Positions 34,834-45,965 of a stretch of 64,000 bases of DNA are shown in pieces (position 1 is the stretch's first letter; each line of letters opens with the position of its first letter). The position numbers and the translations under genes are program-made. The notes beneath the pieces are model-generated. The model saw nothing but the letters and a program-made list of their open reading frames with translations. It did no database searches and was not told the DNA's origin. The stretch covers positions 118,750,723 through 118,814,722 of the forward strand of contig CP136063.1 of the NCBI GenBank assembly GCA_032622095.1, written 5' to 3'. The stretch comes from Siphonodentalium dalli (Eukaryota; Mollusca; Scaphopoda; Gadilida; Siphonodentaliidae).

Positions 34834-36051
34834 GGCCACAGGAAGTTGATTCTCTGTTTCTCAGACACTTTTTTTCCCAAAGCAGGCAGGCAGCCAGATT
34901 TTTATATTTATTTTTTATGGCCAAAATTTACCGGCAGGCAGGTTTTTATTACCATATTTTATGACCAAAATTTCCCGGCAGGCAGGTTTTTATTTGTTTA
35001 TCCTAAAATTGTAAAACCAATGTTTGGACATTGAAACATGACTACTTGATTTGATTTTAATGAAATTTTATTAATACTGAAACTTGTCAGGCTTCACTAA
35101 GCCATCTTTGAATGTGTCAATACAAGACAAAAACAAAATATATTAAACTTTCATAACATAAAATAACAACAATATGCAGAATCAATTTTTTTTAATGTGT
35201 ATGGGTAAATTGATTATCAGTGGTTGTTCTTAATCACCATTGCTACTGTCGTTTTAGCAAGCTTCCACCTGTTGATAGTACAAACACACATACATATATA
35301 GAATATAAATAGAGTATATCTGTATGTATGTATGTAATAATAGAAATGATGTTTAATATGTGAAACATACATGATTTAATAAGTGTTGTCTAGAAAATTA
35401 TTGTCATATGAGATCAAATCACATGTATGTGTGAATCACTTCTATTTGCTGTTACATGTACCTTCCGTATACATATATGCCATGTTTGCTGAATATATAT
35501 AAAATATATTTAAACTTTAATATTTTACCCACACACATTTCAATAATTTGATATTCTTTTAAAAGCCAAAAATGTCTGCAACCTGTGTGGCTTTCAGTTC
35601 AGGTGAGACGAAGTCGAAGTCTGATGTTTTGTTTTTTCCAACAGAAATGGATTTGATGCTTCCGCCATGTTGGGACGTTATCCGTTCCGATAAATTCCGA
35701 CATGTTTCATCGATCTCAACTCTCACTATAGTCCAGGGGATAAGATATTTGTTGCCGTCCCACACTCAAACATTCAGAATTGCAACCATTGTTTTAGCGT
35801 AAGTAGATCGGGCGCATTCGATTAAGATTCCGGACATCGGCTTGTTCGATCTATTAAAAGATTGGAATTATGAGATAGAGTTGCGCCTCTTTATCCACAC
35901 CTGTTAACAATGGTCGATTGCGAACTTCACGGATTGCGAGCGGCGGGATGAATTATACTTTTTATTTTTGGTAGGCTATAAAAAGTACCCAGCGGCGTAT
36001 TTTTTCGGGGGCGGCGGTGTCTGAGAAACAGAGAATCAACTTCCTATGGCC
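34834..36051 (-). mobile_element. TAA-TSD DNA element, copy 2 (inverted)
   Basis: Reverse-complement copy of 22873-23958 with TAA at 34831-34833 and 36052-36054. Nearly identical over both ends and the ORF. It contains about 140 bp more than copy 1 just after the ORF (about 35400-35560), so copy 1 has a deletion or copy 2 an insertion. Opposite orientation to copy 1, 12 kb away. Confidence 0.85.
35559..35765 (-). CDS. Uncharacterised ORF in TAA-TSD element, copy 2
   Basis: Reads MWDGNKYLIPWTIV and continues to KATQVADIFGF then stop. The upstream part (MVAILNVCV) is also present in frame up to about 35789. It matches the copy 1 ORF at nearly every residue. Conservation between copies shows recent amplification, not necessarily function. 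Confidence 0.35.
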   Translation of the reverse strand: MWDGNKYLIPWTIVRVEIDETCRNLSERITSQHGGSIKSISVGKNKTSDFDFVSPELKATQVADIFGF

Positions 36052-36054
36052 TAA

Positions 36055-37039
36055 TATACCTTATCTACTGCAAGAGGAATTTGCAGCCTCGTGGTGGTAT
36101 TGAATCCAGTGTCTACTCATTACAATGAGGTCAGGGTGCCTCCAAGTCTTATGATGACATGAGGTTACATGCATAACTAAGTTAATCATCACAAAAGCCT
36201 TTAAAAGAGTTTTATACTCTCATAACGGATTTGTAACTTTTGAATTAACCACAATCTTCGCACAAGTAGTGCTCACTCAAACATTCAAACACACAGCGGG
36301 TCAATGTTAGCTCACAACATCAGTCGTCATAATATACTGGATATACATGTAAAATATCCTGACAATCAGCTTCGGGATTCTTGAGTTACATTGTAATATG
36401 TCGGGGAACTTACTTATTTTGAATTGCAGCTGAAAAAGTGGATAAAATTAATATGATACACCAAAAATGAGCCTCGGATGTAAACAGAATAACCAGAAAA
36501 CAACAGTCGTACTTTGTATGATTCCTCTGATTTCTGCATGAACAGGGTTGACACTGGACCAAAATTATCTCTTGCCAAATATAATTTATTTTTCCAAATT
36601 CCAAATGGACTTGCCAAATTTAATTAAGGTTCTAATTGGGAAAAATTTGCAAAGAATTCTCATATGAAGATAAAAATGCATCCACGTCTAAACACAAAAT
36701 GGATGCTTTCAACAAATTAATATTATTAGTGCTAAAAAATATCAAAATAGAAATGTTACAAATTACAAGTATCTGTCATCAAAGCATACATATTATTTTG
36801 ACTGTACTGGTGTTGGAGACAAAGAGCCCCTAATTAATCCGTCACATTAACAATCGGCTGATAGTCTCTTGGATTGTTTAATGTGTGTCTGTCTCTACAT
36901 AAGCTTGATATCTCTTAACAAAAATGTTTTGATTATCTGCTTTCATAGTCAAGAGTTTTGAATTGCTGTATTACATTGCATTTTGGGTAACCAATCTCAA
37001 ATTGTCACCAAAACTAGAACCAGTTTTATATCTACACAG
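36055..37039. other. NBAS intron with one hAT-like end
   Basis: CAGGGTTGACACTGGACCAA and TTGCCAAAT blocks at about 36543-36630 resemble the element at 26606-27105. No second end was found. Otherwise nothing recognised. Confidence 0.4.
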
Positions 37040-37185
37040 CTCAAAGAGTTTTTGAAGAAAGTTTGCTCATCTGGTTGGAGTGTCGAGTCTATCAGTGATA
37101 TGCTATCTGTGGTAAAAGTCTGCAAATGGTCACCAAAAAGTGTTGTTCAGGAATCTATTCTAGATGTCACAAAAAGCATGAAAAG
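37040..37185 (+). CDS. NBAS: NBAS exon g
   Basis: 146 bp, phase 0 to 2, acceptor TCTACACAG and donor AAG|GTGAGT. It encodes LKEFLKKVCSSGWSVESISD, then MLSVVKVCKWSPKSVVQESI and LDVTKSMK. The SPKxxVQxxI block matches the vertebrate protein. Confidence 0.94.
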
Positions 37186-37351
37186 GTGAGTTTTCATAAT
37201 AATTAGAATCCTGTCAGCACCATGGGGTAATCATAATATGTATTTTAATTTTTGTTTTTGTAATGAATACAAATGACAAGTAATTATCATAATGAGTACA
37301 ACTGTTAAATTATTGTATTGTGTTTGCAGTAATGACTGAAGTCAATACTAA

Positions 37352-38075
37352 AGCCACACAAAGTGATAATCTGTTTCTCAGACACTTTTTTTTCAAATCA
37401 AGCAATGCAGACAGGTTTCTATGTTTATTTTTTTACTGCCAAAAGTTTCCGGCAGACAGGTTTTTATTTCTATATTTTATGACTATAATGTTTTGACCAG
37501 CAAGTTTTTATTTGTTTATCCCTGATTTGAATAACCAATGTTTTGGACTTAAATCTGATTATTTGATTTGGTTTTAGTAACAAATTTAATGTATTAAGTG
37601 TAATACTAGTCAGACGTGACTGGGCCATCTTCTATATGTACAATGTCTACAATAAAAAACAAAAACATATCAACTTTTATAACAGTGAAATAATGAATTA
37701 ATTAACAGATCGAAACTTTATTGTTCTTTGTCACCACTACTACTGTCACTTGGGAAGGTTCAACTTGTTGATAGTGCAACCTTTTATCCAATGGCTATGA
37801 TGTTATGTGTAACCCTGTTAATTAGGAAAAAACTCCTCCACAAATAAAATGCCTTGGAGATATATTGAATAACACTGATCATTGATCTCAGATAATAAGT
37901 AGTATTGGAGTTCAACAGGTGTAGACAGATGAGCATACACCACCATGTTCCTGGAATCATAAAATAAAAATTTCCAAATATGTTTTTGTAGTGTGTGATA
38001 AAAACCACCCAGCGGCACTTATTTTTATTGAGGGGTGGCGGTGCCTGAGAACCAGATCATTAACTTTGTGTGACC
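37352..38075 (-). mobile_element. TAA-TSD DNA element, copy 3, decayed and internally deleted
   Basis: Ends AGCCACACAAAG and CTTTGTGTGACC are flanked by TAA on both sides (37349-37351 and 38076-38078). The diverged CTCAGACAC subterminal blocks, the ACAGGTTTTTATTT units and the GGGGTGGCGGTG block align with copy 2, but the ORF region is absent. An older copy than 1 and 2. Confidence 0.75.
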
Positions 38076-38881
38076 TAAATGGATTTTACCGGTCAGTTAT
38101 AAACGTATTCATTTTCGATTACATTTAGATTATGTTTTGAACACATCATGTTACAGTAAAATTTAGAATGAAGACAATTGACATTACAGATATACTTTCA
38201 TTGGCACTTATGATATTCAAAGTAATTCTGTTGTATCTGTGGTCATGAAATCAGGCAGTATTTGTATTTTAGTTGAATAGTAGGACAGGATATGTCAAAA
38301 ATCTTGATCGAAATATCCCATTTTGTCTCTGGACAATATGTTGAGAATGTGTATGATGATCAGCTCATCTCAAAAAGGTCAGAAAAAATTGTGTTCACTT
38401 TAGACAAACTACATCTAAAAGTACTAACCAGACTAAGTGTTGTACCAAACGTGTTGAGTAAGTAATTGGTTAATCGCTATATAAAACTGGTCATTATTTA
38501 TTATTATTATAAGTAAAAAGTTAATATCAACATCAAATTCATTGGAGAAGCTACATCTCGTTGTACCAGCATGTCACTCCTGTTTCATTTAGAAGGCCAT
38601 CATCCATCATTAGGTCAGTCTATTATTCTAACTGATACCTTCCTTTGTTTAAGATCTGATAATTTAAAATGTATTTATCAAAATATGTATGGAATCTCTT
38701 TTTGATATAAACGTGATTAATGTGACACAAAATTTAACATTCGTCTATCAGTTGGAAATTATAAGCCCAATTTCCATACTTTATGACATGGATAAACTCT
38801 AAAATTTCACTGTTAACATGTACTATGAATATCTGTAAAATAGAACTGATTCACAATTTCCGTTAATATATCTTTTCTTGA

Positions 38882-39137
38882 CCCTTTGATGGTGGGAGCT
38901 GTGCTGGCGCAGCATTAAAAGCCCTGTGCCAGTGCTCTCTCTTATATATGCTCTATCGGGAGCCTCGCATATATAAGAGAATGGACTGGCTTACAAGGTC
39001 AAGGCAAATATTTTTTAGTTTTAGGCCAATGCATTCTGTAAAATATGTGAGGCTTCCTATGGGAGACTTGCATATATAAGAGAATGCAGTGGCACAGCGT
39101 TTTCACAAAATTTCAGGAAGCTGCAGTCATGGAAGGG
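38882..39137. mobile_element. TTAA-type MITE with internal hairpins
   Basis: Ends CCCTTTGATGGTGGGAGCT and, on the other strand, CCCTTCCATGACTGCAGCT. Flanks TTGA (38878-38881) and TTAA (39138-39141). The core has two TATATATGC...GCATATATAAGAG hairpins. Fragments of the same core occur near 21480, 42900, 43250 and 51430. Confidence 0.65.
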
Positions 39138-39162
39138 TTAATTACTGTTCAGATTATATATG

Positions 39163-39396
39163 CAATGGTGATGATGACAAGTTAAATTCAATGGTGATGA
39201 TGACAAGTTAAATTCAATGGTGATGATGACAAGTGAAATTCAATGGTGATGATGACAAGTTTAATTCAATGGTGATGATGACAAGTTAAATTCAATGGTG
39301 ATGATGACAAGTGAAATTCAATGGTGATGATGACAAGTGAAATTCAATGGTGATGAGGACAAGTGAAATTCAATGGTGATGATGACAAGTGAAATT
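39163..39396. repeat. 26-bp minisatellite, nine units
   Basis: Unit CAATGGTGATGATGACAAGT followed by TRAATT, 9 x 26 = 234 bp, with only a few substitutions (T/G at one site, one GAGG variant). Such homogeneity suggests recent expansion. Confidence 0.9.
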
Positions 39397-39449
39397 TTCG
39401 AGAAATTTTGCTGATTACATCCAAATAAATTCTTAATTGAAAATATCTT

Positions 39450-40000
39450 GCAGTTCTTGCCCCGGATTTATAAAAAACGCATGACAGCCATCAAGCCTAC
39501 AAACAGTGTGTCTGACATGTGCAGAATGAGGTCCCCTGAGGGTGAAGTTAGTGATGCTACCCCACACTGTGAACTAGCATCAACAAATTCACCCTCTGAG
39601 GACATTATTCTGCTTAGGCCTCATCTTCTGGGAAGTATCTATAATCTAAAATTGGCATCAAGTTTAATTACTTTTTCCCTTCTCTTAAGTTTGCAGAAGA
39701 TAAAATACATAATTGAAGTGACTAATGGGTGAACATAACCAACTTCAACTGGGGAAGTTAAATCTGATCCTAGGTCTCCCATAGCCTAAGCAGAATGAGG
39801 TCCCCTGTTGGACAATTTGGTGAAGCTAGCCCACCATGCAGGATAGCGTCAATAAATTCACCATCTGGTGACCTCATTCTGCAAATGACAGGCACACTGT
39901 TTGTAGGCTTGACAACAATAGATAGAATATATTCAGGTCGGCTTGTTTCATTTTCGGACATTGTCAAGACTGTATAGGCAGGTTGTATTTAAAATTTATC
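39450..40000. repeat. Dispersed repeat shared with 7.2 kb and 55.8 kb
   Basis: CAGAATGAGGTCCCCTGAGG...AACTAGCATCAACAAATTCA blocks occur in inverted pairs, plus CTCATCTTCTGGGAAGTATC and TTGCAGAAGATAAAATACAT. Inverted GAATGAGGTC/GACCTCATTC pairs form hairpins at about 39794-39888. Confidence 0.6.
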
Positions 40001-40060
40001 TGATGTCCAACACTAATCAATGGTTACATTGTAAGGCATGCCTCTAATTGATTATTTCAG

Positions 40061-40159
40061 AACTGTCATGCCTTTGAAGAAAGAACTACCTGGAAGAAGT
40101 GATGAGCTAGATGTGCTTGCTCAAATTATCGAGAGTGTGCAATCACACATCGGGGATAG
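40061..40159 (+). CDS. NBAS: NBAS exon h
   Basis: 99 bp, phase 2 to 2, acceptor TATTTCAG and donor TAG|GTATGT. It encodes TVMPLKKELPGRSDELDVLA and QIIESVQSHIGD, parallel to the vertebrate PLKVLEGVVAAVHASVDKGE segment. Confidence 0.92.
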
Positions 40160-40235
40160 GTATGTTCAATTTTAACCCATTCTAAACTAGATGGATCTTG
40201 CCACTCAGTTATAAAAGTGTACATTGGAATAGTCT

Positions 40236-41309
40236 CAGGGTTTCCGCCAGGGGGCAATTAATGAGTCCGTGTTGGGAAAACACATAACACGACGGGACGA
40301 CCATGGTTCGTCCCGTTGGGCGAAAATTTTGTTATTTGACACTGAAAAGAAGCTATTTCCTTGCACTTGAGTGTGCAACAAAGCTACGTGTATTATGCAA
40401 GTCGATCATTTCCGTGGGTGCATTAATTCTGTTGATGGTATCCAAATAGTTAGTCATTTAATTACGTACGTAAGACAGCCGTCTGATTGAAGACTATATA
40501 CATGTACATGAACGAGCTACGAGTTTAATACAGTGTTTACAAATTTATAACATACAATAAGATTCCAACAGGTATAATGAATCTAAAACTAAAAAGCATC
40601 TACGCATTGACCAATAATACCTAGCAAGGAGAATTGAATAACGTATTTCTTAGAATTTCAAGTAGCGTCCGTGAAAATGAAACTGACAGGATTATATATT
40701 CTGTCAATCATAAAACTATTTGTGCGCAGTGACATCATACTGCAGGAGATATTTATAGTGGCGAAATACGAATGGTAGAGAAATTTTTTACCCGGAACGC
40801 GTAGCTTGTTCAATAGTAGGTATTAGTCCAACGACTGATGACCGCAGCTATAGAACAGAGATTTAGCCAACGTATTATATAATATAATTGAGTTTTTGGC
40901 GGGATGTGCGTCGTTGATTATTGTGCTTGGGGACCCAGGCGGGACAACTGAACTATTATTGACCGTACCTTGAAAATTATCTCCATATTGGGGGGGGGGG
41001 GGGGGGGGGGGGGTTATGTGTTCGTGTTTATCCTCCATGCATGTAAGATGGCTCAAATGAATGGTGTTCTCAATAATGTCGCTATTTGACACGCTCTTTC
41101 ATATTGTTTTTTCGGGAGATGGACTGTGTCGATTTCATTTTGTCAATATTAATAAAAATAAGTGTAGATATATAGCCTGTCGACACAGACAAGATTGAAA
41201 AAGTTTTTAATAGCGTCATTTATTTGTGTGTGAGCGGGATTTCATGCAACAACCGACGGGGGGAATGAGTCCGTGGGACGGACCCGCAGCCGGCCTGGCG
41301 GAAACCCTG
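40236..41309. mobile_element. hAT-like non-autonomous element, 1,074 bp, 5-bp TSD
   Basis: Exact inverted ends CAGGGTTTCCGCCAGG and CCTGGCGGAAACCCTG, flanked by AGTCT on both sides (40231-40235 and 41310-41314). A 5-bp duplication fits the hAT5-type subgroup better than classical 8-bp hAT. Contains the palindrome ACGGGACGACCATGGTTCGT near 40293, a mirrored GGGACGG/GGACCC end and a long G run at about 40990-41013. No ORF of note. Confidence 0.8.
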
Positions 41310-41428
41310 AGTCTATTATTCAATTGGATGGGTTTTCAGGAAAAATAATCAGACGGCAGTTAATAAGTTTACAGAAGGATTGGGTCCTATCTGAACATTT
41401 CCTACGAGATAACTACTCGGGATAACTA

Positions 41429-41653
41429 CAGTAATGCCCCAAATTAATCGACTGCTTAACCACAGCAGAATTATGGGTAACTTTTCAGGATTTAGTCGGA
41501 AATATGGCTTGTTGCCATTCATCGGAAAGCTCTCATTGAATGGTCTCCGAGAGCTTTCCGATGAATGGTAACAAGCCATATATCCGACTAAATCCTGAAA
41601 AGTTACCCATAATTCTGCTGTGGATAAGCAGTCGATTAATTAGGGCATTACTG
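41429..41653. mobile_element. Foldback MITE at a TA site, copy 1
   Basis: Near-perfect palindrome with arms of about 100 bp. It starts CAGTAATGCCCCAAATTAAT and ends in the complement, with TA on both sides (41427-41428, 41654-41655). The arms share AGCAGAATTATGGGTAAC, CAGGATTTAGTCGGAAATAT and CATTCATCGGAAAGCTCTC. TA duplication and a CAGT start fit the Tc1/mariner-pogo (Tigger) group. Confidence 0.85.
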
Positions 41654-41936
41654 TACTCGTCAATAAGTATTTAAATTATATAGACTAAGAATATATATTG
41701 CTATTGACCCAGCAACTGCCATCATAAATGATTCTCCTTGTTTAATTACTTGAATTTATTGCTGTAGTTAGATATATTTGCTTTAGTAAATGATATTGCA
41801 AAATTGCTTATTGCCTTAGTGAATTGAGAATTGTGAAAAATTCACTCTTTTTCAAAAAACTACAGTGGGTCAATGATTTTCCAATTTTATGGCTATAACT
41901 TCTTGTATTCATGCTATTATGTACCTTGGTGTTTTT

Positions 41937-42535
41937 AGCTCACCTGAGACGAAGTCTCCGGTGGAGCTATAGTCATCACTCCTCGTCCGTCGTCCGTCCG
42001 TCCGTCCGTCTGACCGTCCGTCCGTCCGTCCGTCCGTCCGTCCGTCCGTCCGTCAACAATCATCTTCTTGTCCCGAACCGTAAGACTTAACGTGTTCATA
42101 TTTGGTGTGGATGTTCCCTAGGTGAATCACATTCAGATTTGTTCAAATGAGGTCACTGGGTGGAATAGTTGTGAAAGCAGGGCCATAACTCTATTCCTCC
42201 ATAGTAATTCTTAGAACGACTTCTTTTACTGAACTATAAGGCCGTATGGATTCATATTTGGTGTGGATGTTCCCTAGTTGACTCACATTCAGATTTGTTA
42301 AAATGAGGTCACCAGGTTGATTAGTTGAGAAACCAGGGCCATAACTCTATTCCTCCATAGTAATTCTTAGAATGACTTCTTCTTTTGAACCATTTGACCG
42401 ATTTAGCTTACATTCGGTATGGAGAGTCCTTGTGTGACTGGGGTTCAGATTTGTTCAAATGGGGTCACTGGGTCAAATAGGGGCAGAGCCAGGGCCCAGG
42501 GACATAACTCTTAAAAAAAAGTTAATTCAAATCCT
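41937..42535. repeat. Hairpin-GTCC repeat, family 1, copy C
   Basis: Intact head at 41937-41968, the longest GTCC tract of the window at about 41984-42054, then about three monomers of 150-160 bp (TTTGGTGTGGATGTTCCCTA, GTTCAAATGAGGTCAC, CATAACTCTATTCCTCC). It is the best-preserved copy of the family. Confidence 0.85.
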
Positions 42536-43430
42536 TGTTTTAAACACTTGCCCCCCCCCCTCCACCCCACCTCCCCCACCACTGCATGTCCATGCCACCC
42601 CACACCAGAGATCCCTGCAAGGTTCACCCCATTAAAAGCCTTACACTTTAGTTATATGACATGCCAGGAACTGACCAGCCTTAATTCTCACAGTGCTCAC
42701 AGCTGTGTGTCCAGTCATTATAAAGTAATTAACTTTTATCTCAATATCCACAGTTATCAGGGTAAGAGAGAAAGATGTCTGTGAATGAAATTTAATCCTA
42801 TGTGTTTACAGCAATCTCAAATACAACTCTAACTGTTTGACAGTGTACACATTTTATAATAGCATTAGTATTAACCATTTCATTACCAGAGCTATGCTGG
42901 TACAGCAATAAAGACCCTGCACCAGTGTATTATCCTATATATAAGAGAATACACTGGGGTTCAAGATCAAGGAAATATTGTTAGGCCAATATGGTCAGAC
43001 ATCCAAATAAATCACACATGTCCTACCGGTATTCTCGCAGGGATGTCCCCACATATGTTTGGGGAGGGGGCAAATTTCTCAGATTTGTTCATTGAGATGT
43101 AATTGTTTTTCCAAAACCAATTACATATACTAAAATAAAATGAATATAAAATAATAGACCATTGATCAAGAGAAATGAGCTCCTAGTTTTAATATTTGTC
43201 CAATATTTATTATTTTATAACAAAGTACTAGTATCATGCCAGTGCATTGTCTTATATATGTGAGTGTCCCATAGGTAGCCTCACCTAAGAGAATGCACTG
43301 GCTTTCAAGGTTAAGGAAATATTGTTAGGCAAATGTAGACAAGCATCCAATAAATCACAGATGTCCTATTCTTGCAGGGATGTCCCCATGGGTTGAGGGG
43401 TGGAATTAGCAGATTTGTTCAATGAGATGT
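42536..43430. repeat. Duplicated block following family 1 repeats
   Basis: Two diverged copies (about 42870-43110 and 43230-43460) contain AATGCACTGG-type, AAGGAAATATTGTTAGGC and GCAGGGATGTCCCCA blocks. A third copy lies at about 5190-5300, in the same position after a family 1 repeat. The core hairpin TATATGTGAG...CTCACC relates it to the TTAA MITE family. Confidence 0.55.
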
Positions 43431-43802
43431 AATTTGTTTTCTCAAAATTAATTATATAGACTAAAATGAATATAAAATAGTAAACTACTTAATTTTTTAA
43501 CCCCCAGATTACATTATATAAAATATATGGCATATTATATACCATTTGAAAGAGCAAGCTCCAAAACATTGTATTATCAACTTATCCAGTATAATAAACT
43601 GTGGACATGTTGTTTTTATTGAGTTGCCAAAGAGTTTTGTCATCTAGATTGCAGTAAAAAGCTAAATTATTTTCAATGCAGGGGGAATAACTCTATATAT
43701 TAAAGATGGAGTTCTTCCCCTTCCATTAAAAAAGTTTGAATTCTGTTGCATTTTGGGATCCAAAGTGGGGGGGGGAGTCATTCTATAATTTCAATAGTTT
43801 TT

Positions 43803-44470
43803 GGCTCACCTGAGACAAAGTCTCTGGTGGAGCTATAGTCATCACTCCTCGTCCGTCCGTCAACAATTCTTTAAACTTCTCCTCTGGAACCATAAGACCG
43901 AATGGGTTCATAGTTGGTGTGGATATTGCCCAGGTGACTCACATTCAGATTTGTTCAAATGAGGTCACTGGGTCAAATGTGGCAGGGACATAACTCCACA
44001 AAATATTAAAAATTGCAAGTGAAGTCTGACATTTTTATAAACATTTCCTGGAGATCTGCTAGAGGTCATTAATTCCCAATTACAACATCAATCTATCATA
44101 TGTATTGTTCAAATCTTTCAACAGGACATTTAACTCTCCCACACCCACCACTTCACCAGAACATATTTGGCAAACTTGAAAAGTGTTCTTTGAAAGAACC
44201 ACCAGCTCTATTTAGTTCACATTTAATATTGAAGCTCCTTTGGTGATGTGTGATTCAGATTTGTTTAATCAGGGTCACCAGGTCAAGTAGGTGCAAGGCC
44301 AGCTACATTACTCTTTCTCTCCATAGCAATTCATCATACGTCTTCTATGCAGGAATGAAATGGCCTATTTTGCTTATATTTAGTAGGAAATTACCTTGGG
44401 TGACAGATTTGTGAAAATGGCATCACAAAGTCGAATAAGGGCATTGCCAGAGACATAACTATTTCACAAC
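43803..44470. repeat. Hairpin-GTCC repeat, family 1, copy D
   Basis: Head at 43803-43834 (first base changed A to G), a short GTCCGTCCGT tract at 43851-43860, then diverged monomers. A segment at 44200-44470 resembles the 57.0 kb body. Confidence 0.65.
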
Positions 44471-44514
44471 ATAGTAATTCTTAAAATATGTATGGCAGAG
44501 CCAAGAACTAGTAG

Positions 44515-44670
44515 TGTACATTTGGTAATTTGGCCACATATCCTGTTTAGATCTACTTCTTTTAAAGTGATTATGAAAAGTTCTGACTGTTGTGGTCTCC
44601 AGAGTCCCAGTCTTATCAGTCTTTGCAGTCTGGTGAGCGACCCCACAGTCATTGACTGTCTTGTTTGAGT
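44515..44670 (-). repeat. Dispersed ORF-bearing repeat, copy 2 (short)
   Basis: Minus-strand match to the CGVAHQTAK/TFHNHFKR segment of the repeats at 8.9-9.3 kb and 57.6-58.3 kb. Includes ATCCTGTTTAGATCTACTTC and TGAGCGACCCCACAGTCATT. The frame is broken relative to the 57.6-kb copy. Confidence 0.5.
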
Positions 44671-45152
44671 ACTGCTGAGCCTGAAAAGACAGCTATCCAA
44701 TGTTGCCCAGAAATGACCATTTTTCCAACTTTCACTTATCAATTCTTGTCTAGCATGTTGCTCTCTAAGTTGTTTTCTTTGCCTCCCTTATTAAAAAAAT
44801 ACAGGTGATGATACTGAAAGAAAGAGTAGTTCATATCTACCCATAATTCATTTGGTTGTATCAAACAATTTTCTAGTCCAACTGAAGCCAAATACTACAT
44901 GTATGTTAACGTTGATGGCACTATGCAGATAACATTTAACCAGCATTCTGTGTGATATTTATAGGACAAAGCTACAGTGATCAGCTGCTGTAATTGTTTT
45001 ATCCTCTCATGATACCTTATTTGAAATAATGTAAATAACCGGAAAATGTGTGTATTAAAATTCTAAAAGTTTATTTTATTATCTCATAACTGGTGAGACA
45101 ACTTCCCATGGTTCATTCCATTGGCATCCATTTCATGTATACTGTATTTCAG

Positions 45153-45261
45153 CGGTACTCTGGTGTCCCAAGAAGATATACTGGGTATTATCAGACCATT
45201 CTGCTCAGATGATACAATCAGTGTTCCTATTAGACTTGATGTTCTACAGGTCCTGGAGAAG
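45153..45261 (+). CDS. NBAS: NBAS exon i
   Basis: 109 bp, phase 2 to 0, acceptor GTATTTCAG and donor AAG|GTAGGA. It encodes GTLVSQEDILGIIRPFCSDD, then TISVPIRLDVLQVLEK. Vertebrate NBAS has ELVSPEDLLEWLRPFCADDA at this place, a clear match. Confidence 0.95.
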
Positions 45262-45429
45262 GTAGGAACTATATTAAACCTCAACATTATCATCTTTATC
45301 ATTTATGGAACGAACGAATCAATCCGACTCTTATTCCCCTTAATTGCGTATCAGATATTTATATTAATATGTCACAGTGAATGGTTGTGCCTTAGATTTT
45401 TCCATTCCAGTCATTAATCTCCAGGGTTA

Positions 45430-45643
45430 TCTCACTGTTGATTCTACAAGGACGAGAGGGAATATATATAAGATCCAGACTGATAGATGTAACAAAGACG
45501 TTAGGTTATATTTCTTTACAGAACATGTCATCAACCAGTGGAATGACTTGCTAGAGTTTGTAGTTCAAGCTGAGGACATCAAAATGTTTAAAGACCTATT
45601 AGATGCACAGCTTTGTGATATCAGATACCAATTTGATGAGTGA
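45430..45643 (+). pseudogene. LINE reverse-transcriptase C-terminal fragment
   Basis: Reads TVDSTRTRGNIYKIQTDRCN, then FFTEHVINQWNDLLEFVVQA and KMFKDLLDAQ to a TGA at 45641. The series RTRGxxxKI, FFxxxVIxxWNxL..VVxA, FKxxLD is the conserved end of CR1/Jockey-type ORF2. It lies after NBAS exon i behind an AG, but cannot be spliced to it in frame. 5'-truncated copy with a short 3' tail. Confidence 0.75.
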
Positions 45644-45965
45644 TCACACGTGTCTGTTAACACACTTTAAACCTATAACCGGCCAATAGTCATGGTGACT
45701 TATAGCCGAGAAAAACATTTATGTTTTGTTCTGTTCTTTATTTGAAATATATTCTTTATTGCCTGCAAGTTCCCCTTGCCTCCTGTTGTACAGAATGGCT
45801 TCACTGTTCATATTGTCTTGTCACTGTTTTAGACATCAGTATAAACTTTACTGGTCATTTCTTGTTGTCACATGTTTTGTCAAGCCTGTAGAAAGATACC
45901 ACTTCTAAATGTCACAAGATACTTTATTGATAAGCCATCAATTAAGTTGGAACATGCACAACATA

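Noticed and set aside
39163-39396. Tandem units as a CRISPR-like array
   Set aside because: There are no unique spacers, the unit is contiguous at 26 bp, and the sequence is animal nuclear DNA.
45523-45643. Possible NBAS exon after exon i
   Set aside because: Joining it to exon i gives a stop within about 11 codons. Its open frame matches the conserved end of LINE ORF2 instead, and exon i joins 50635 in frame.
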